Source: CAYLLD01 sp964425135 (GTDB taxonomy: Bacteria; Pseudomonadota; Alphaproteobacteria; Rhodobacterales; Rhodobacteraceae). Taken from it: DNA of 64,000 nucleotides. Positions 36,138 through 45,007 of this stretch are shown piece after piece. The stretch spans positions 7,797 to 71,796 of the forward strand of contig CAYRKW010000008.1 of NCBI GenBank assembly GCA_964425135.1, written 5' to 3'. A program made the position numbers and the translations under genes. Numbering within the stretch: the stretch's first letter is position 1; every line of letters begins with the position of its first letter. The notes under the pieces were generated by a model that worked only from the letters and a program-made list of their open reading frames with translations, ran no database searches and was not told the DNA's origin.

Positions 36138-37166
36138 TTATCCTCCCACAGCCCAGCGGGCGTAGCCGGGAACATCGTATTTCGCGAAAACCGCAACGAT
36201 CACGACCCACATCAGGCTCATTGGCAGAAACACTTTCCACCCCAGCCGCATCAACTGATCGTAGCGGTAGCGCGGCACAATTGCTTTGACCATGGCAAAG
36301 AGGAAGAACAGCACGCACATCTTCGACACCATCCAGAACGCCCCGTCAGGGATGCCGGGAATGGGTGAGAGCCATCCGCCAAAGAACAGCAGCGTGGTGA
36401 TCGCACACATCAGGAAGATCGCGATATACTCACCCGCCATGAACAGTAGGAACGGCGTCGAGGAGTATTCCACCTGATAGCCTGCAACCAACTCGGATTC
36501 TGCTTCCGGCAGATCAAACGGCGGGCGGTTGGTTTCGGCAAGTGCGCTGACGAAGAACAGAATAACCATCGGAAAATGCGGCAGCCAATACCAGCTGAAT
36601 ATCCCGTAATTGCCGTCCTGCGCGTGCACGATATCCGTCAGGTTCAGCGATCCTGTCGACAGGATGACCCCGATAATAATAAAGCCAATCGAGACCTCAT
36701 AAGAGATCATTTGCGCCGCCGACCGCAGGCTCCCCAGAAACGGATATTTCGAATTTGACGCCCAGCCGCCCATGATCACACCGTAAACTTCGAGCGATCC
36801 GATAGCGAAAAGATAGAGGATGCCAACGTTCAGATTGGCAACGACCCAGCCATCGGCAAACGGCACCACAGCCCAGGCGATAACGGCCAGAACGAAACTC
36901 AAGAGCGGCGCGAGCAGGAACACGAACTTGTCCGCACCCGCCGGTATCACCACCTCTTTGGCCACATATTTCAATGCATCCGCGACCGTCTGAAACAGCC
37001 CCCAGGGACCGACCACATTCGGGCCGCGCCGCAACTGCACAGCGCCCCAAATTTTCCGGTCCGCATAGACCAGAAACAAAAGCGAAATCATGACAAATCC
37101 CAAAACCAGAAGGCATTGGCCGAGGATGATCAGGAAGATGCCAAATGAGGTGTCAAAAAAGCCCAT
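36138..37166 (-). CDS. nuoH: NADH-quinone oxidoreductase subunit H
   Basis: Membrane subunit forming much of the quinone chamber of complex I. The 342 residues and about eight helices include the conserved DRKIWGAVQLRRGPNVVGPWG loop near 29-49, the acidic quinone-site loop ETNRPPFDLPEAESELVAGY near 202-221 and VEYSSTPFLLF. The start is the ATG at 37166, eight bases after the stop of the lipoprotein gene; a longer in-frame version would overlap that gene. Confidence 0.97.
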   Translation of the reverse strand: MGFFDTSFGIFLIILGQCLLVLGFVMISLLFLVYADRKIWGAVQLRRGPNVVGPWGLFQTVADALKYVAKEVVIPAGADKFVFLLAPLLSFVLAVIAWAVVPFADGWVVANLNVGILYLFAIGSLEVYGVIMGGWASNSKYPFLGSLRSAAQMISYEVSIGFIIIGVILSTGSLNLTDIVHAQDGNYGIFSWYWLPHFPMVILFFVSALAETNRPPFDLPEAESELVAGYQVEYSSTPFLLFMAGEYIAIFLMCAITTLLFFGGWLSPIPGIPDGAFWMVSKMCVLFFLFAMVKAIVPRYRYDQLMRLGWKVFLPMSLMWVVIVAVFAKYDVPGYARWAVGG

Positions 37167-37174
37167 AATCTCAC

Positions 37175-37576
37175 TCAAACCGTTGGAACGTTGTTTGCTT
37201 TGCACTTGTCGACGATTTGCCTCGCGTTCAGCACGAAATCGCCCTTGGGTGCAACAGGAGAAAGCAAATAAGTTGTGTTTTCCACAACCACATCACCCAA
37301 TCCGTCCACCTTTGTTGTCACGCGTCTGAGGTAGGCGTTGCCGCGGATCAGCGTGTATTGCGCAGCCACGCAATCGGCATAGGCTGTGAACGCGCCTTCC
37401 ACCGGGTTGAGCACCGATGCATTGACCTCGAACATATCCCCGCCAATCAGCGTCGTGCGCGCCTCCAGAAACTGCATCGGACCGCTCCCGCCCTTCGCAG
37501 ATTGTGTGCAGGCCGACGTCAATAGCGTTGCCCCCAGCAATCCGCCAAGCACCAGATATGACACCCAGACGCTCAT
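37175..37576 (-). CDS. predicted lipoprotein between nuoG and nuoH
   Basis: 133 residues with a signal peptide and lipobox LTSAC (Cys23). The mature part has two further cysteines (ADCVAAQ and VDKCKANN) and a mixed-strand look (TTLIGGDMFEVNASVLNP). It overlaps nuoG by four bases at its start and precedes nuoH by eight, so it is an integral part of the operon. No family is recognised. Its pattern of one lipid-linked cysteine and a later pair resembles the other nuo-embedded lipoproteins only loosely. Confidence 0.78.
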   Translation of the reverse strand: MSVWVSYLVLGGLLGATLLTSACTQSAKGGSGPMQFLEARTTLIGGDMFEVNASVLNPVEGAFTAYADCVAAQYTLIRGNAYLRRVTTKVDGLGDVVVENTTYLLSPVAPKGDFVLNARQIVDKCKANNVPTV

Positions 37577-39585
37577 TCGGCCGCCATCATCGGACGATCC
37601 GACGCGCCCCGCGCCAGTTCCGCCATCACTTCGGAGGCACGGGCAATCGGGTTGGTCAGATAGTGATCAGGCACCGCGCTCTCAAACGCGGCCTTGCCAA
37701 GTTTCTTCACCTTATGGGCAACCATGTCGTTCTCAGGCACCGTGTTGAGCGCTCCCAAATGCGGATGTGCTTCGATCATAAGCGTGCGGAGTTGAGAAAT
37801 ACTGTCGAACGGCAGCGCTTCGCCAAGTTCTGCGGATAGCGCGCGCAGGATAGACCAGTTTTCCTTCGCATCTCCAGGCGCAAATCCGGCGCGAACCGCA
37901 AGTTGCGGGCGGCCTTCGGTATTGACGAAAATACCACTTTCTTCCGTGTAGGTCGCGCTTGGCAGGATAACATCTGCCCGATGCGCGCCACGATCCCCAT
38001 GGCTGCCCTGATAAATGACAAACGGCCCTGCCGGAATATCCACTTCATCGACGCCAAGCGCGTAAATAACATCCGCGCCCTCAAGCGCCGCATCAACGCC
38101 GCCCTCGGTCGCAAATCCCAGATCCATACCGCCCACGCGTCCCGCCGCGCTGTGCAGGATCATCACCTTGGATTGTGCGGCTTGCGCCGTTGCAAGCGCC
38201 GTTGCCAGCACCTTGTCACCATCTGCACCTGTCAAAGCGCCCTGCCCGATGATCATTACGCCCGGCACACCGTGTTTGTCCGAATGATCCATCGCTGCAA
38301 GCTGCGAGAGCGCCTCGCGCCCCTCGCCCATCTGCATCACCTCATAGGTCAGATCGTCATCCGGTCCAATCCGTGCCACCCGCGCACCATTAAGCCACGC
38401 CTTGCGAATACGCGCATTCAGAACCGGCGCTTCGGTACGTGGATTGGTGCCAATGAGCAGGATCATCTGCGCGCTGTCGATATCCTCAATCGCCGCATCC
38501 CCAACATAGGAGTACCGCTGCCCTATCGGCAGCTTCGCCCCATCAACGCGGCATTCGGTGGTAGCGCCCATTTGCGACGCCAGCGCCTGGGCCGCAAACA
38601 TCGTCTCGCATGACGCCAGATCGCCTGCCAGAAACGCTGTCTTTTTGCCGATCGTCTGCGCCTTGATCTCCGCGAAAGCCTCCCCCCAGCTTGCCGGCTG
38701 GAGCTTCCCATTCCGGCGAATATACGGCTTGTCGAGCCTCTGGCGACGTAATCCATCCCACACAAACCGCGTCTTGTCAGAAATCCACTCTTCGTTCACA
38801 CCGTCATGGTTGCGCGGCAGGATGCGCATCACTTCGCGCCCCTTGGTATCCACACGAATGTTGGACCCAAGCGCGTCCATCACATCAATCGTCTCGGTCT
38901 TGCGCAACTCCCAAGGACGGGCGGTAAACGCGTAAGGTTTGGAGACCAGCGCACCCACAGGGCACAGGTCAATGATATTGCCCTGCAGCTCGGAGTTGAG
39001 CGTTTGGTTCAGATACGACGTAATCTCTGCATCCTCGCCGCGCCCGGTTTGGCCCATCTGCGTGATCCCGGCGACCTCGGTTGTGAAGCGCACACAACGC
39101 GTGCAGGAAATGCAGCGTGTCATATGGGTTTCAACGAGCGGTCCCAGATCAAGATCGGTTACAGCCCGTTTTGGCTCGCGAAAGCGGCTGAAATCGACGC
39201 CGTAAGCCATCGCCTGATCCTGCAAATCGCACTCCCCGCCCTGATCACAAATCGGGCAATCGAGCGGATGGTTGATCAAGAGAAACTCCATCACACCTTC
39301 GCGGGCCTTTTTGACCATCGGTGTGTTGGTGAACACCTCCGGCGCCTCACCCTCAGGGCCGGGCCGCAAATCTTTCACCTGCATCGCGCAAGAGGCAGCA
39401 GGCTTGGGCGGTCCGCCTTTGACCTCCACCAGACACATCCGGCAATTGCCCGCAATCGACAGCCGCTCGTGATAGCAAAACCGTGGCACTTCAACGCCGG
39501 CAACTTCGCAGGCCTGCAAAAGCGTCATGCGCCCATCAACCTCGACGTCCTGTCCATCGATCATTATCTTACGCAGATCAGACAT
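37573..39585 (-). CDS. nuoG: NADH-quinone oxidoreductase subunit G
   Basis: Large iron-sulfur subunit of the NADH-oxidising arm. The 670 residues start with a 2Fe-2S ferredoxin domain (CYHERLSIAGNCRMC near 37), then the His/Cys cluster region (CPICDQGGECDLQDQA near 105), a further 4Fe-4S domain (CISCTRCVRF near 149) and an inactive molybdopterin-oxidoreductase-like domain (about 220-670). This length matches alphaproteobacterial NuoG/Nqo3 and is shorter than in E. coli. It follows a lipoprotein gene by 50 bases. Confidence 0.97.
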   Translation of the reverse strand: MSDLRKIMIDGQDVEVDGRMTLLQACEVAGVEVPRFCYHERLSIAGNCRMCLVEVKGGPPKPAASCAMQVKDLRPGPEGEAPEVFTNTPMVKKAREGVMEFLLINHPLDCPICDQGGECDLQDQAMAYGVDFSRFREPKRAVTDLDLGPLVETHMTRCISCTRCVRFTTEVAGITQMGQTGRGEDAEITSYLNQTLNSELQGNIIDLCPVGALVSKPYAFTARPWELRKTETIDVMDALGSNIRVDTKGREVMRILPRNHDGVNEEWISDKTRFVWDGLRRQRLDKPYIRRNGKLQPASWGEAFAEIKAQTIGKKTAFLAGDLASCETMFAAQALASQMGATTECRVDGAKLPIGQRYSYVGDAAIEDIDSAQMILLIGTNPRTEAPVLNARIRKAWLNGARVARIGPDDDLTYEVMQMGEGREALSQLAAMDHSDKHGVPGVMIIGQGALTGADGDKVLATALATAQAAQSKVMILHSAAGRVGGMDLGFATEGGVDAALEGADVIYALGVDEVDIPAGPFVIYQGSHGDRGAHRADVILPSATYTEESGIFVNTEGRPQLAVRAGFAPGDAKENWSILRALSAELGEALPFDSISQLRTLMIEAHPHLGALNTVPENDMVAHKVKKLGKAAFESAVPDHYLTNPIARASEVMAELARGASDRPMMAAE

Positions 39586-39635
39586 TCCTGTTCACCTTTA
39601 CAAACGGGCGCACGCGCCGCGTCATTTTCCTTCGT

Positions 39636-39947
39636 TCAAGACGCGCCGCGAACGCAGCGCCCTTCGATGTACCATTCGGTCGGAACCGACAACGTTCCGT
39701 CCTGTGTCGAGAGTATTTCAACTTTGCTCGCATTAAACGCCTCAGCGCAAAACGGATGCGCCTTTTCCAGTGCCGCTTCAATCGCAATGTCTTGCGGCGC
39801 TGTGCGTGGATAGACATAGACCGCAAACGCGCTTTGGCCTGCTTCCGAGATAAACGTCGCGCGGGTTGTCCCATTGTAGGGAACGTTTGGCAAAACGCAT
39901 CCGGCCAAAACGAGCGCCGCGCCACATATCGCGAAAAGCTGCATCAT
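39636..39947 (-). CDS. small predicted lipoprotein between DUF3291 gene and nuoG
   Basis: 103 residues with lipobox LAGC near the end of a short signal peptide (MMQLFAICGAALVLAGC). The mature part has two cysteines (FCAEAF and GRCVRG) about forty residues apart, which could form a disulfide. Two ATG codons are possible at 39947 and 39944. Both overlap the TGA of the DUF3291 gene, so coupling is certain either way. Its function is unknown and I recognise no family. Confidence 0.75.
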   Translation of the reverse strand: MMQLFAICGAALVLAGCVLPNVPYNGTTRATFISEAGQSAFAVYVYPRTAPQDIAIEAALEKAHPFCAEAFNASKVEILSTQDGTLSVPTEWYIEGRCVRGAS

Positions 39948-40426
39948 GCCGCCGCTCCCGAACACGCGCGGGACTGCCATAGCGTCGCATCCTCAAGATA
40001 AGACCATCCGAAAGCCTCATCACTATCGCCATGGTCTTGCAGATGCTTGAGCTTTGCCATTGCCTCATCCAGCGTCGGCAGCGTGCCTTCTTCGATCCAC
40101 CACATCACAAAATGCTGCGCGCCCATCACTTCAAACCATTCTTGGCGGCGCTCATAGAACTGCCGATGGACAGTGTTCCAAACGAAATTCTCCAGTGAGG
40201 CCACATCGGTCCAGACCGTCAGATTGGTCACCTGCTGCGGATCGTCGTTCAAATAGGTCTCGGTATTGCCCGTGCCCGGCGCGCCCGAGCCTTCCATCAT
40301 CCAGACAAACCCGTCGCTGCGTTTGCCAAGCCCGTTGATCGTATCAAGCGCCTCCATAAACCCAGCGACCCGCCGATCATCCGTCGGGGCAAGCAATCGG
40401 CCTATGTTGAGTTGCGCCAGATGCAT
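39944..40426 (-). CDS. DUF3291-domain protein
   Basis: 160-residue soluble protein of the DUF3291 family, related to the dimeric alpha-beta barrel fold of antibiotic-biosynthesis monooxygenases. Matching segments are the opening HLAQLNIGRLLAP, a VTNLTVWTDVASLENFVW strand-helix, and FVMWWIEEGTLPTLDEAM. The ATG overlaps the stop of the upstream lipoprotein gene as TAATG. No signal peptide is present, unlike its neighbours, so it is cytosolic. Its link to complex I is unknown. Confidence 0.8.
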   Translation of the reverse strand: MHLAQLNIGRLLAPTDDRRVAGFMEALDTINGLGKRSDGFVWMMEGSGAPGTGNTETYLNDDPQQVTNLTVWTDVASLENFVWNTVHRQFYERRQEWFEVMGAQHFVMWWIEEGTLPTLDEAMAKLKHLQDHGDSDEAFGWSYLEDATLWQSRACSGAAA

Positions 40427-40959
40427 TAGTTGAGCCTGCGCACAGCATCTTCGGACTGCGCCTGCAAAAGCGCTTGATCCGTGCTGATCGTGACGATCAA
40501 CTCCCCTGTGGAATAGGCCGTCGCTGCTGCAACCCGGAATGTCTCAGGCAACGAGCTATCCACATCTACCGCATAAACAGCCCCACTTGGCTCCGTGCAG
40601 GTGATCGGCGCGTTGCGATAAGCCGCAGGATATTCGAACTCACCGGGCATTTTTTCGACCACAAGCTGCCCTCGCGGCGTTTGCATGATGCAGCGCGTCC
40701 CTTCGGCGAAATTGTTGAACCGCACACTGATTTTGCCATCATCCGCCGCGCCTTCGAGCCGCGCAATCGACGCCGCTGGCGTTCCGCCGCAAGACGACAG
40801 GATGCTCGCCGCCAAAAGCCCTGCAACCGCAACCTTGATCTTTGCAAAAGCCCCCGCAAGCCGGAGTTTGGGCAAACGGATCGTAGCGGGATTAACGCCT
40901 GCTACCCGCTCATGCTGATCGCGCATCATCATCGAGGGATCGTAGCTGGAATAACACAT
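40426..40959 (-). CDS. predicted lipoprotein with long N-terminal region, next to nuoF
   Basis: 177 residues. A hydrophobic stretch ending in a lipobox-like LSSC (near 57) is preceded by an unusually long, basic N-terminal region, so either the true start is internal or the protein is a membrane-anchored variant. The ATG at 40959 has GGAG about eight bases upstream, which supports the long form. The mature part has two cysteines (TRCIMQT and ITCTEPSG). It begins 15 bases after nuoF. No known family. Confidence 0.7.
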   Translation of the reverse strand: MCYSSYDPSMMMRDQHERVAGVNPATIRLPKLRLAGAFAKIKVAVAGLLAASILSSCGGTPAASIARLEGAADDGKISVRFNNFAEGTRCIMQTPRGQLVVEKMPGEFEYPAAYRNAPITCTEPSGAVYAVDVDSSLPETFRVAAATAYSTGELIVTISTDQALLQAQSEDAVRRLN

Positions 40960-40974
40960 GGGGGAATCTCCGAC

Positions 40975-42270
40975 TTACTCTGCGGCGACCGCGCTCACGC
41001 GCCCGCTGCGCTTGTGCTTGATGCGGTCTTCAATCTCGTCACGATAATGGCGGATCAGACCCTGAATGGGCCATGCCGCCGCATCACCCAACGCGCAGAT
41101 CGTATGACCTTCGACCTGTTTGGTGACATCGAGCAGCATATCGATCTCCTCGACCTCCGCCTCACCTGTGACCAGCCGATCCATAACCCGCATCATCCAC
41201 CCCGTGCCCTCGCGGCAAGGCGTGCATTGGCCGCAGCTTTCATGCTTGTAGAACTTCGACAAGCGCCAGATCGCTTTGATAATATCGGTCGACTGATCCA
41301 TCACGATCACCGCCGCCGTCCCCAACCCCGACCGTTGCTCGCGCAGCCAGTCGAAATCCATGATCGCTTCATCGCAAATTGTGTGCGGCAAACACGGCAC
41401 AGACGATCCACCGGGGATCACGGCTTTAAGGTTATTCCACCCGCCGCGCACACCGCCGCAGTGCTTTTCGAGCAGCTCCTGCAACCCGATCGACATCGCT
41501 TCTTCAACAACGCAAGGATGCTCCACATGCCCGGAGATCGCGAAAAGTTTGGTGCCAGCGTTGTTCGGACGACCGAATGACGAGAACCACTCCGGACCGC
41601 GCCGCAAAATTGTCGGGACAACCGCAATCGATTCGACGTTATTTACCGTCGATGGACAGCCGTAGAGACCTGTATTTGCCGGAAACGGCGGCTTAAGGCG
41701 CGGCATCCCCTTCTTGCCTTCAAGGCTTTCAATCAGCGCCGTCTCCTCGCCGCAAATATATGCCCCCGCACCGTGATGCAGATAGAGATCAAAATCGAAA
41801 CCGGACTTGGCCGCATTCTTGCCGAGCAATCCAGCGTCATACGCCTCATCAATCGCGCATTGCAGCGCCTCGCGCTCGCGAATGAACTCACCGCGGATAT
41901 AGATGTAACCGGCATTCGCGCCCATAGCGAAACCGGCGATCAGGCAGCCCTCGACCAGCGTATGCGGATCGTGGCGCATAATCTCGCGGTCTTTGCAGGT
42001 TCCTGGCTCGGACTCATCCGCATTCACCACGAGATAATGCGGACGCCCGTCGCTTTCCTTGGGCATGAACGACCATTTCAAACCGGTCGGAAAACCAGCA
42101 CCGCCGCGACCACGCAACCCGCTGTCCTTGACCTTTTGAACAATCCCGTCACGACCCAGCTTGATCAGCCCAGCCGTGCCGTCCCAATGACCACGCGCCA
42201 TAGCACCGGCCAAAGAACGGTCGTGCATGCCGTAGAGATTGGTAAAGATGCGATCCTTATCTGCCAGCAT
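40975..42270 (-). CDS. nuoF: NADH-quinone oxidoreductase subunit F
   Basis: NADH-binding flavoprotein subunit with FMN and 4Fe-4S cluster N3. The 431 residues show the NADH motif GRGGAGFPTG near 54, FMN-site segments (GAGAYICGEETAL near 170) and the cluster motif CGQCTPCREG near 345 with the fourth Cys in HTICALGD near 390. It is preceded by the DUF5337 gene with two bases between. Confidence 0.98.
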   Translation of the reverse strand: MLADKDRIFTNLYGMHDRSLAGAMARGHWDGTAGLIKLGRDGIVQKVKDSGLRGRGGAGFPTGLKWSFMPKESDGRPHYLVVNADESEPGTCKDREIMRHDPHTLVEGCLIAGFAMGANAGYIYIRGEFIREREALQCAIDEAYDAGLLGKNAAKSGFDFDLYLHHGAGAYICGEETALIESLEGKKGMPRLKPPFPANTGLYGCPSTVNNVESIAVVPTILRRGPEWFSSFGRPNNAGTKLFAISGHVEHPCVVEEAMSIGLQELLEKHCGGVRGGWNNLKAVIPGGSSVPCLPHTICDEAIMDFDWLREQRSGLGTAAVIVMDQSTDIIKAIWRLSKFYKHESCGQCTPCREGTGWMMRVMDRLVTGEAEVEEIDMLLDVTKQVEGHTICALGDAAAWPIQGLIRHYRDEIEDRIKHKRSGRVSAVAAE

Positions 42271-42272
42271 CG

Positions 42273-42494
42273 TCAGTCATTCCTGTCCAATTGGCGCGCG
42301 CGCCATATTCTTACACAAACGATGATCGCCCAGACGAATGCCGCCAAAGCCATCAGATCCACCAGAAACGCGTATTCCTGCGCTACTCCGAACCGGCCAC
42401 CCAAAAAGGTGGCGCCCATCCAGCCGACCATAGCAACGACGATGACAATAGCCGCGAGTTTCGCATCGCTTTTATGTCTGTCTTGCACACTCAT
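42273..42494 (-). CDS. DUF5337-family small membrane protein
   Basis: 73 residues with two membrane helices (AAIVIVVAMVGWMGATFLG and AFLVDLMALAAFVWAIIVCV) and basic ends. It fits DUF5337, which I recall as a Rhodobacterales family found in nuo operons. It begins after the HhH-domain gene and ends two bases before nuoF. A structural or assembly role at the complex is a reasonable guess but is not shown. Confidence 0.78.
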   Translation of the reverse strand: MSVQDRHKSDAKLAAIVIVVAMVGWMGATFLGGRFGVAQEYAFLVDLMALAAFVWAIIVCVRIWRARQLDRND

Positions 42495-42527
42495 CGCCTG
42501 GATGGATTCTCTTCCCTTAGACGGCGA

Positions 42528-43562
42528 TTAGTAAACGCCGCCTTTACCAACTTTTTTCGAGAAGGCTGTTTGCTTGCCAGAAGCGAGCAATTTGGCCTGT
42601 TTCACCCACTCATCGCGCGTAACACGGCCCTTGAAGCCTTCCAGATTGTCATCGACCCAAGCCACTTCGTTCTTGGTCCAGGCCGCAACCTGATCGAAAT
42701 GCCAGAACCCCATGCCGTTGAGCATCTTTTCCATCTTCGGCCCGACACCCTTGATCATTTTCAGATCATCAGCACCTGCTTTGCGCGGCGCTTTCATCGT
42801 GCGCGGCTTTGCGGGGCCTTTCTTGGCTTTGGGTTTTGCAGCAGGTTTTGCGGCGGCGGCTTTCGTGCCGCTATCGCTCGATTTGGCAGGCGCTTTGGCT
42901 TTTGTGCTCGAAGCTGCGGGCTTCTTAGCCGCTGGCTTTTTCGCGGCAGGCTTCTTCGCAACAGGCTTCTTCGCCGCTGCCGCCTTTGCCGCCTCAGCCG
43001 CCTCATGCTCTGCTTTGGCGCGCGCCGCTTCGGCTTCGGCCTGCGCACGCGCACGGGCGCGCTCTGCCTCGGCTTTCGCTTTGGCTGCTGCTGCGTCTGC
43101 TTCGGCACGCGCACGCGCGGCTGCATCCGCGCCGCTGTCGGCCATGCTTGATACCGCATCACCAGCAGTTGAAGCTGCCGCCGATGCCGTATCGCTTGCC
43201 GCGCTTGCAGCACGTCCAGCCGCATCCCCAGCGGAAGACGCTGCACCAGAAGCCGCATCTACAGCACCCGATGCTGCGCCAGACGCGCCATCGGCGACTT
43301 TCGATCCTGCCGCCGCAGCCGTTGCCGCTGCGCCCGCCGCAGCACCTGTCGCGAGCCCGGATACGGACCCGGCCGTGCTTTCGGAACAGAACAGATTGCT
43401 CAGCAAAAATCCAAGGATGGCGAAGAGCACCGCGCCAATCACAATCGATGCGATCAGCGAGAAATCTCCGCGGTTAAACAGCAGATAGGCTGCGATCAAA
43501 CCGGCAATTGCCGAGATGATCCAACACCATCTGGGGCAAGAATTGCTTGTTACATTACTCAT
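42528..43562 (-). CDS. membrane protein with alanine-rich coiled coil and C-terminal HhH domain
   Basis: 344 residues. Two N-terminal membrane helices (WCWIISAIAGLIAAYLLF and IASIVIGAVLFAILGFLLSN) are followed by a very long Ala/Asp/Ser- then Ala/Lys/Glu-rich region (about 65-255, with KKPAAKKPA repeats). It ends in an 81-residue domain (264-344) containing the helix-hairpin-helix motif IKGVGPKMEKML. The same domain ends NuoE, with 63 of 81 residues identical by hand alignment. HhH motifs usually bind DNA, but membrane anchoring and the nuo setting make a protein-contact role as likely. GAGGGAG precedes the ATG. Confidence 0.82.
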   Translation of the reverse strand: MSNVTSNSCPRWCWIISAIAGLIAAYLLFNRGDFSLIASIVIGAVLFAILGFLLSNLFCSESTAGSVSGLATGAAAGAAATAAAAGSKVADGASGAASGAVDAASGAASSAGDAAGRAASAASDTASAAASTAGDAVSSMADSGADAAARARAEADAAAAKAKAEAERARARAQAEAEAARAKAEHEAAEAAKAAAAKKPVAKKPAAKKPAAKKPAASSTKAKAPAKSSDSGTKAAAAKPAAKPKAKKGPAKPRTMKAPRKAGADDLKMIKGVGPKMEKMLNGMGFWHFDQVAAWTKNEVAWVDDNLEGFKGRVTRDEWVKQAKLLASGKQTAFSKKVGKGGVY

Positions 43563-43597
43563 TTCAGTCTCCCTCGTTGGCCATTTTGACCTTAGTA

Positions 43598-45007
43598 TTA
43601 ATAAATGTCGCCCTTATCGACCTTTTTCGAAAACGCGGTCTCTCCGCCCTCTGCGAGCAGTTTGGCCTGATCAACCCACACATCGCGGCTGACACGTCCC
43701 TTGAAGCCCTCAAGGTTGTCATCAACCCAAGCGACCTCTGATGCGCCCCATGCTGCGATTTGATCGAAGTGCCAGAACCCGAGCGTGTTGAGCAGTTTTT
43801 CCAGTTTTGGACCGACGCCTTTGATGCGTTTGAGATCATCTGCACCGCCAGCGCGCGGTCCGTCCATGCCTTGTGGCCGCACACCGCTGCCTGATCCATC
43901 ACTCTCGTTTGGACGCACATCGGCAAACGCGCGCGCGCGCTCAAGGCTTTCATCGACCGGTGCTTGGGCCTTTGCTTCTGCGTCAGCCTTCACTTTCGCA
44001 GCAGCTTCCGCGTCAGCCTTGGCTTTCGCGACAACTTCGGCCTCAACCTCAGTGCGCGCAGCTTGCGCTTTTGCAGCCGCCTCAGCACGGGCTCGCTCAG
44101 CTTCCATTTCTCTGGTTTTCTCGGCACGTTCCGCTTCAGCCGCCGCGCGGGCACGTTCTGCCTCCGCCGCGCGGGCACGTTCTGCCTCCGCCTCCGCTCT
44201 GGCACGTTCTGCCTCCGCNNNNNNNNNNNNNNNNNNNNNNNNNNNNNNNNNNNNNNNNNNNNNNNNNNNNNNNNNNNNNNNNNNNNNNNNNNNNNNNNNN
44301 NNNNNNNNNNNNNNNNNNTCATAATCAGCCTGCGTTCCGTCAATCCGTGCCACCGTATCCCCCAACGCAAGCGCACGCGCCGCCGAGCCGTTGGCCTCAA
44401 CCTCCGGCATGACAAAATCATGCAAACTGCTCAGTCCAGACTTTGGCTCAGACGAAAATCTGCCGTTCTGCGGACCGGGCTTAGGGACCTCGCCACGATC
44501 AAACGCATCGAGAATACCAATAAAGCTCTCCCGCGTCAGATCCTCATAAAAATCCTTGCCGATCTGCACCATGGGCGCGTTCGTACAGGCCCCAAGGCAC
44601 TCGACCTCTTCCCATGAAAACCGCCCGTCTGCCGAGATCTCATGTGGACGTGCAGCGATCTTCTCGCGGCAAACAGAAATCAAATCCTCAGCTCCGCAAA
44701 TCATGCAGCTTGTTGTGCCGCACACCTGCACATGGGCAAGCGTTCCTACCGGCTGCAACTGGAACATGAAGTAGAAGGTCGCGACCTCAAGCACCCGAAT
44801 GTAAGGCATGTCGAGCATCTCGCCCACATGCTCGATCGCGGCTTTACTCAGCCAGCCTTCCTGCTCCTGCGCCCGCCACAAAAGCGGGATAACAGCGCTG
44901 GCCTGACGACCTTCTGGATATTTCTTGATCTGCGATGCAGCCCAGGCATTATTCGCCTTTGTAAAGGCAAAGCTCTCGGGCTGTTCGGAATGAAGACGGC
45001 GTAGCAT
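43598..45007 (-). CDS. nuoE: NADH-quinone oxidoreductase subunit E with C-terminal HhH extension (interrupted by gap)
   Basis: Thioredoxin-like 2Fe-2S subunit (cluster N1a). The N-terminal ~190 residues are canonical NuoE: CGTTSC near 94 and CLGAC near 135 provide the four cysteine ligands. After a spacer comes a run of Ala/Glu/Arg heptad-like repeats (AERARAEAEAERARA) broken by 100 N, then an 81-residue HhH domain nearly identical to that of the next gene. The frame is open on both sides of the gap, but the true length is unknown. Its ATG directly abuts the upstream stop. Confidence 0.93.
   Translation of the reverse strand: MLRRLHSEQPESFAFTKANNAWAASQIKKYPEGRQASAVIPLLWRAQEQEGWLSKAAIEHVGEMLDMPYIRVLEVATFYFMFQLQPVGTLAHVQVCGTTSCMICGAEDLISVCREKIAARPHEISADGRFSWEEVECLGACTNAPMVQIGKDFYEDLTRESFIGILDAFDRGEVPKPGPQNGRFSSEPKSGLSSLHDFVMPEVEANGSAARALALGDTVARIDGTQADYXXXXXXXXXXXXXXXXXXXXXXXXXXXXXXXXXXAEAERARAEAEAERARAAEAERARAAAEAERAEKTREMEAERARAEAAAKAQAARTEVEAEVVAKAKADAEAAAKVKADAEAKAQAPVDESLERARAFADVRPNESDGSGSGVRPQGMDGPRAGGADDLKRIKGVGPKLEKLLNTLGFWHFDQIAAWGASEVAWVDDNLEGFKGRVSRDVWVDQAKLLAEGGETAFSKKVDKGDIY
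44219..44318. other. scaffold gap of 100 N inside nuoE
   Basis: Exactly 100 N, the conventional placeholder for a gap of unknown length. It falls in tandem Ala/Glu/Arg-coding repeats (GGCACGTTCTGCCTCCGC-like units on the plus strand), which short-read assembly tends to break or collapse. Confidence 0.99.

Noticed and set aside
37903..39813. Long plus-strand frames over nuoG
   Set aside because: They are basic, His/Arg-rich shadows of the nuoG coding strand with no motifs; nuoG itself has all cluster ligands.
42712..43488. Long alanine-rich plus-strand frame over the HhH-domain gene
   Set aside because: It is the complement of an Ala/Lys-rich coding tract; the minus-strand gene has membrane helices, a ribosome site and a conserved C-terminal domain.
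44060..44218. Short tandem repeats that look like a CRISPR array
   Set aside because: The repeats are in frame, encode AERARA-type units of NuoE and have no unique spacers.
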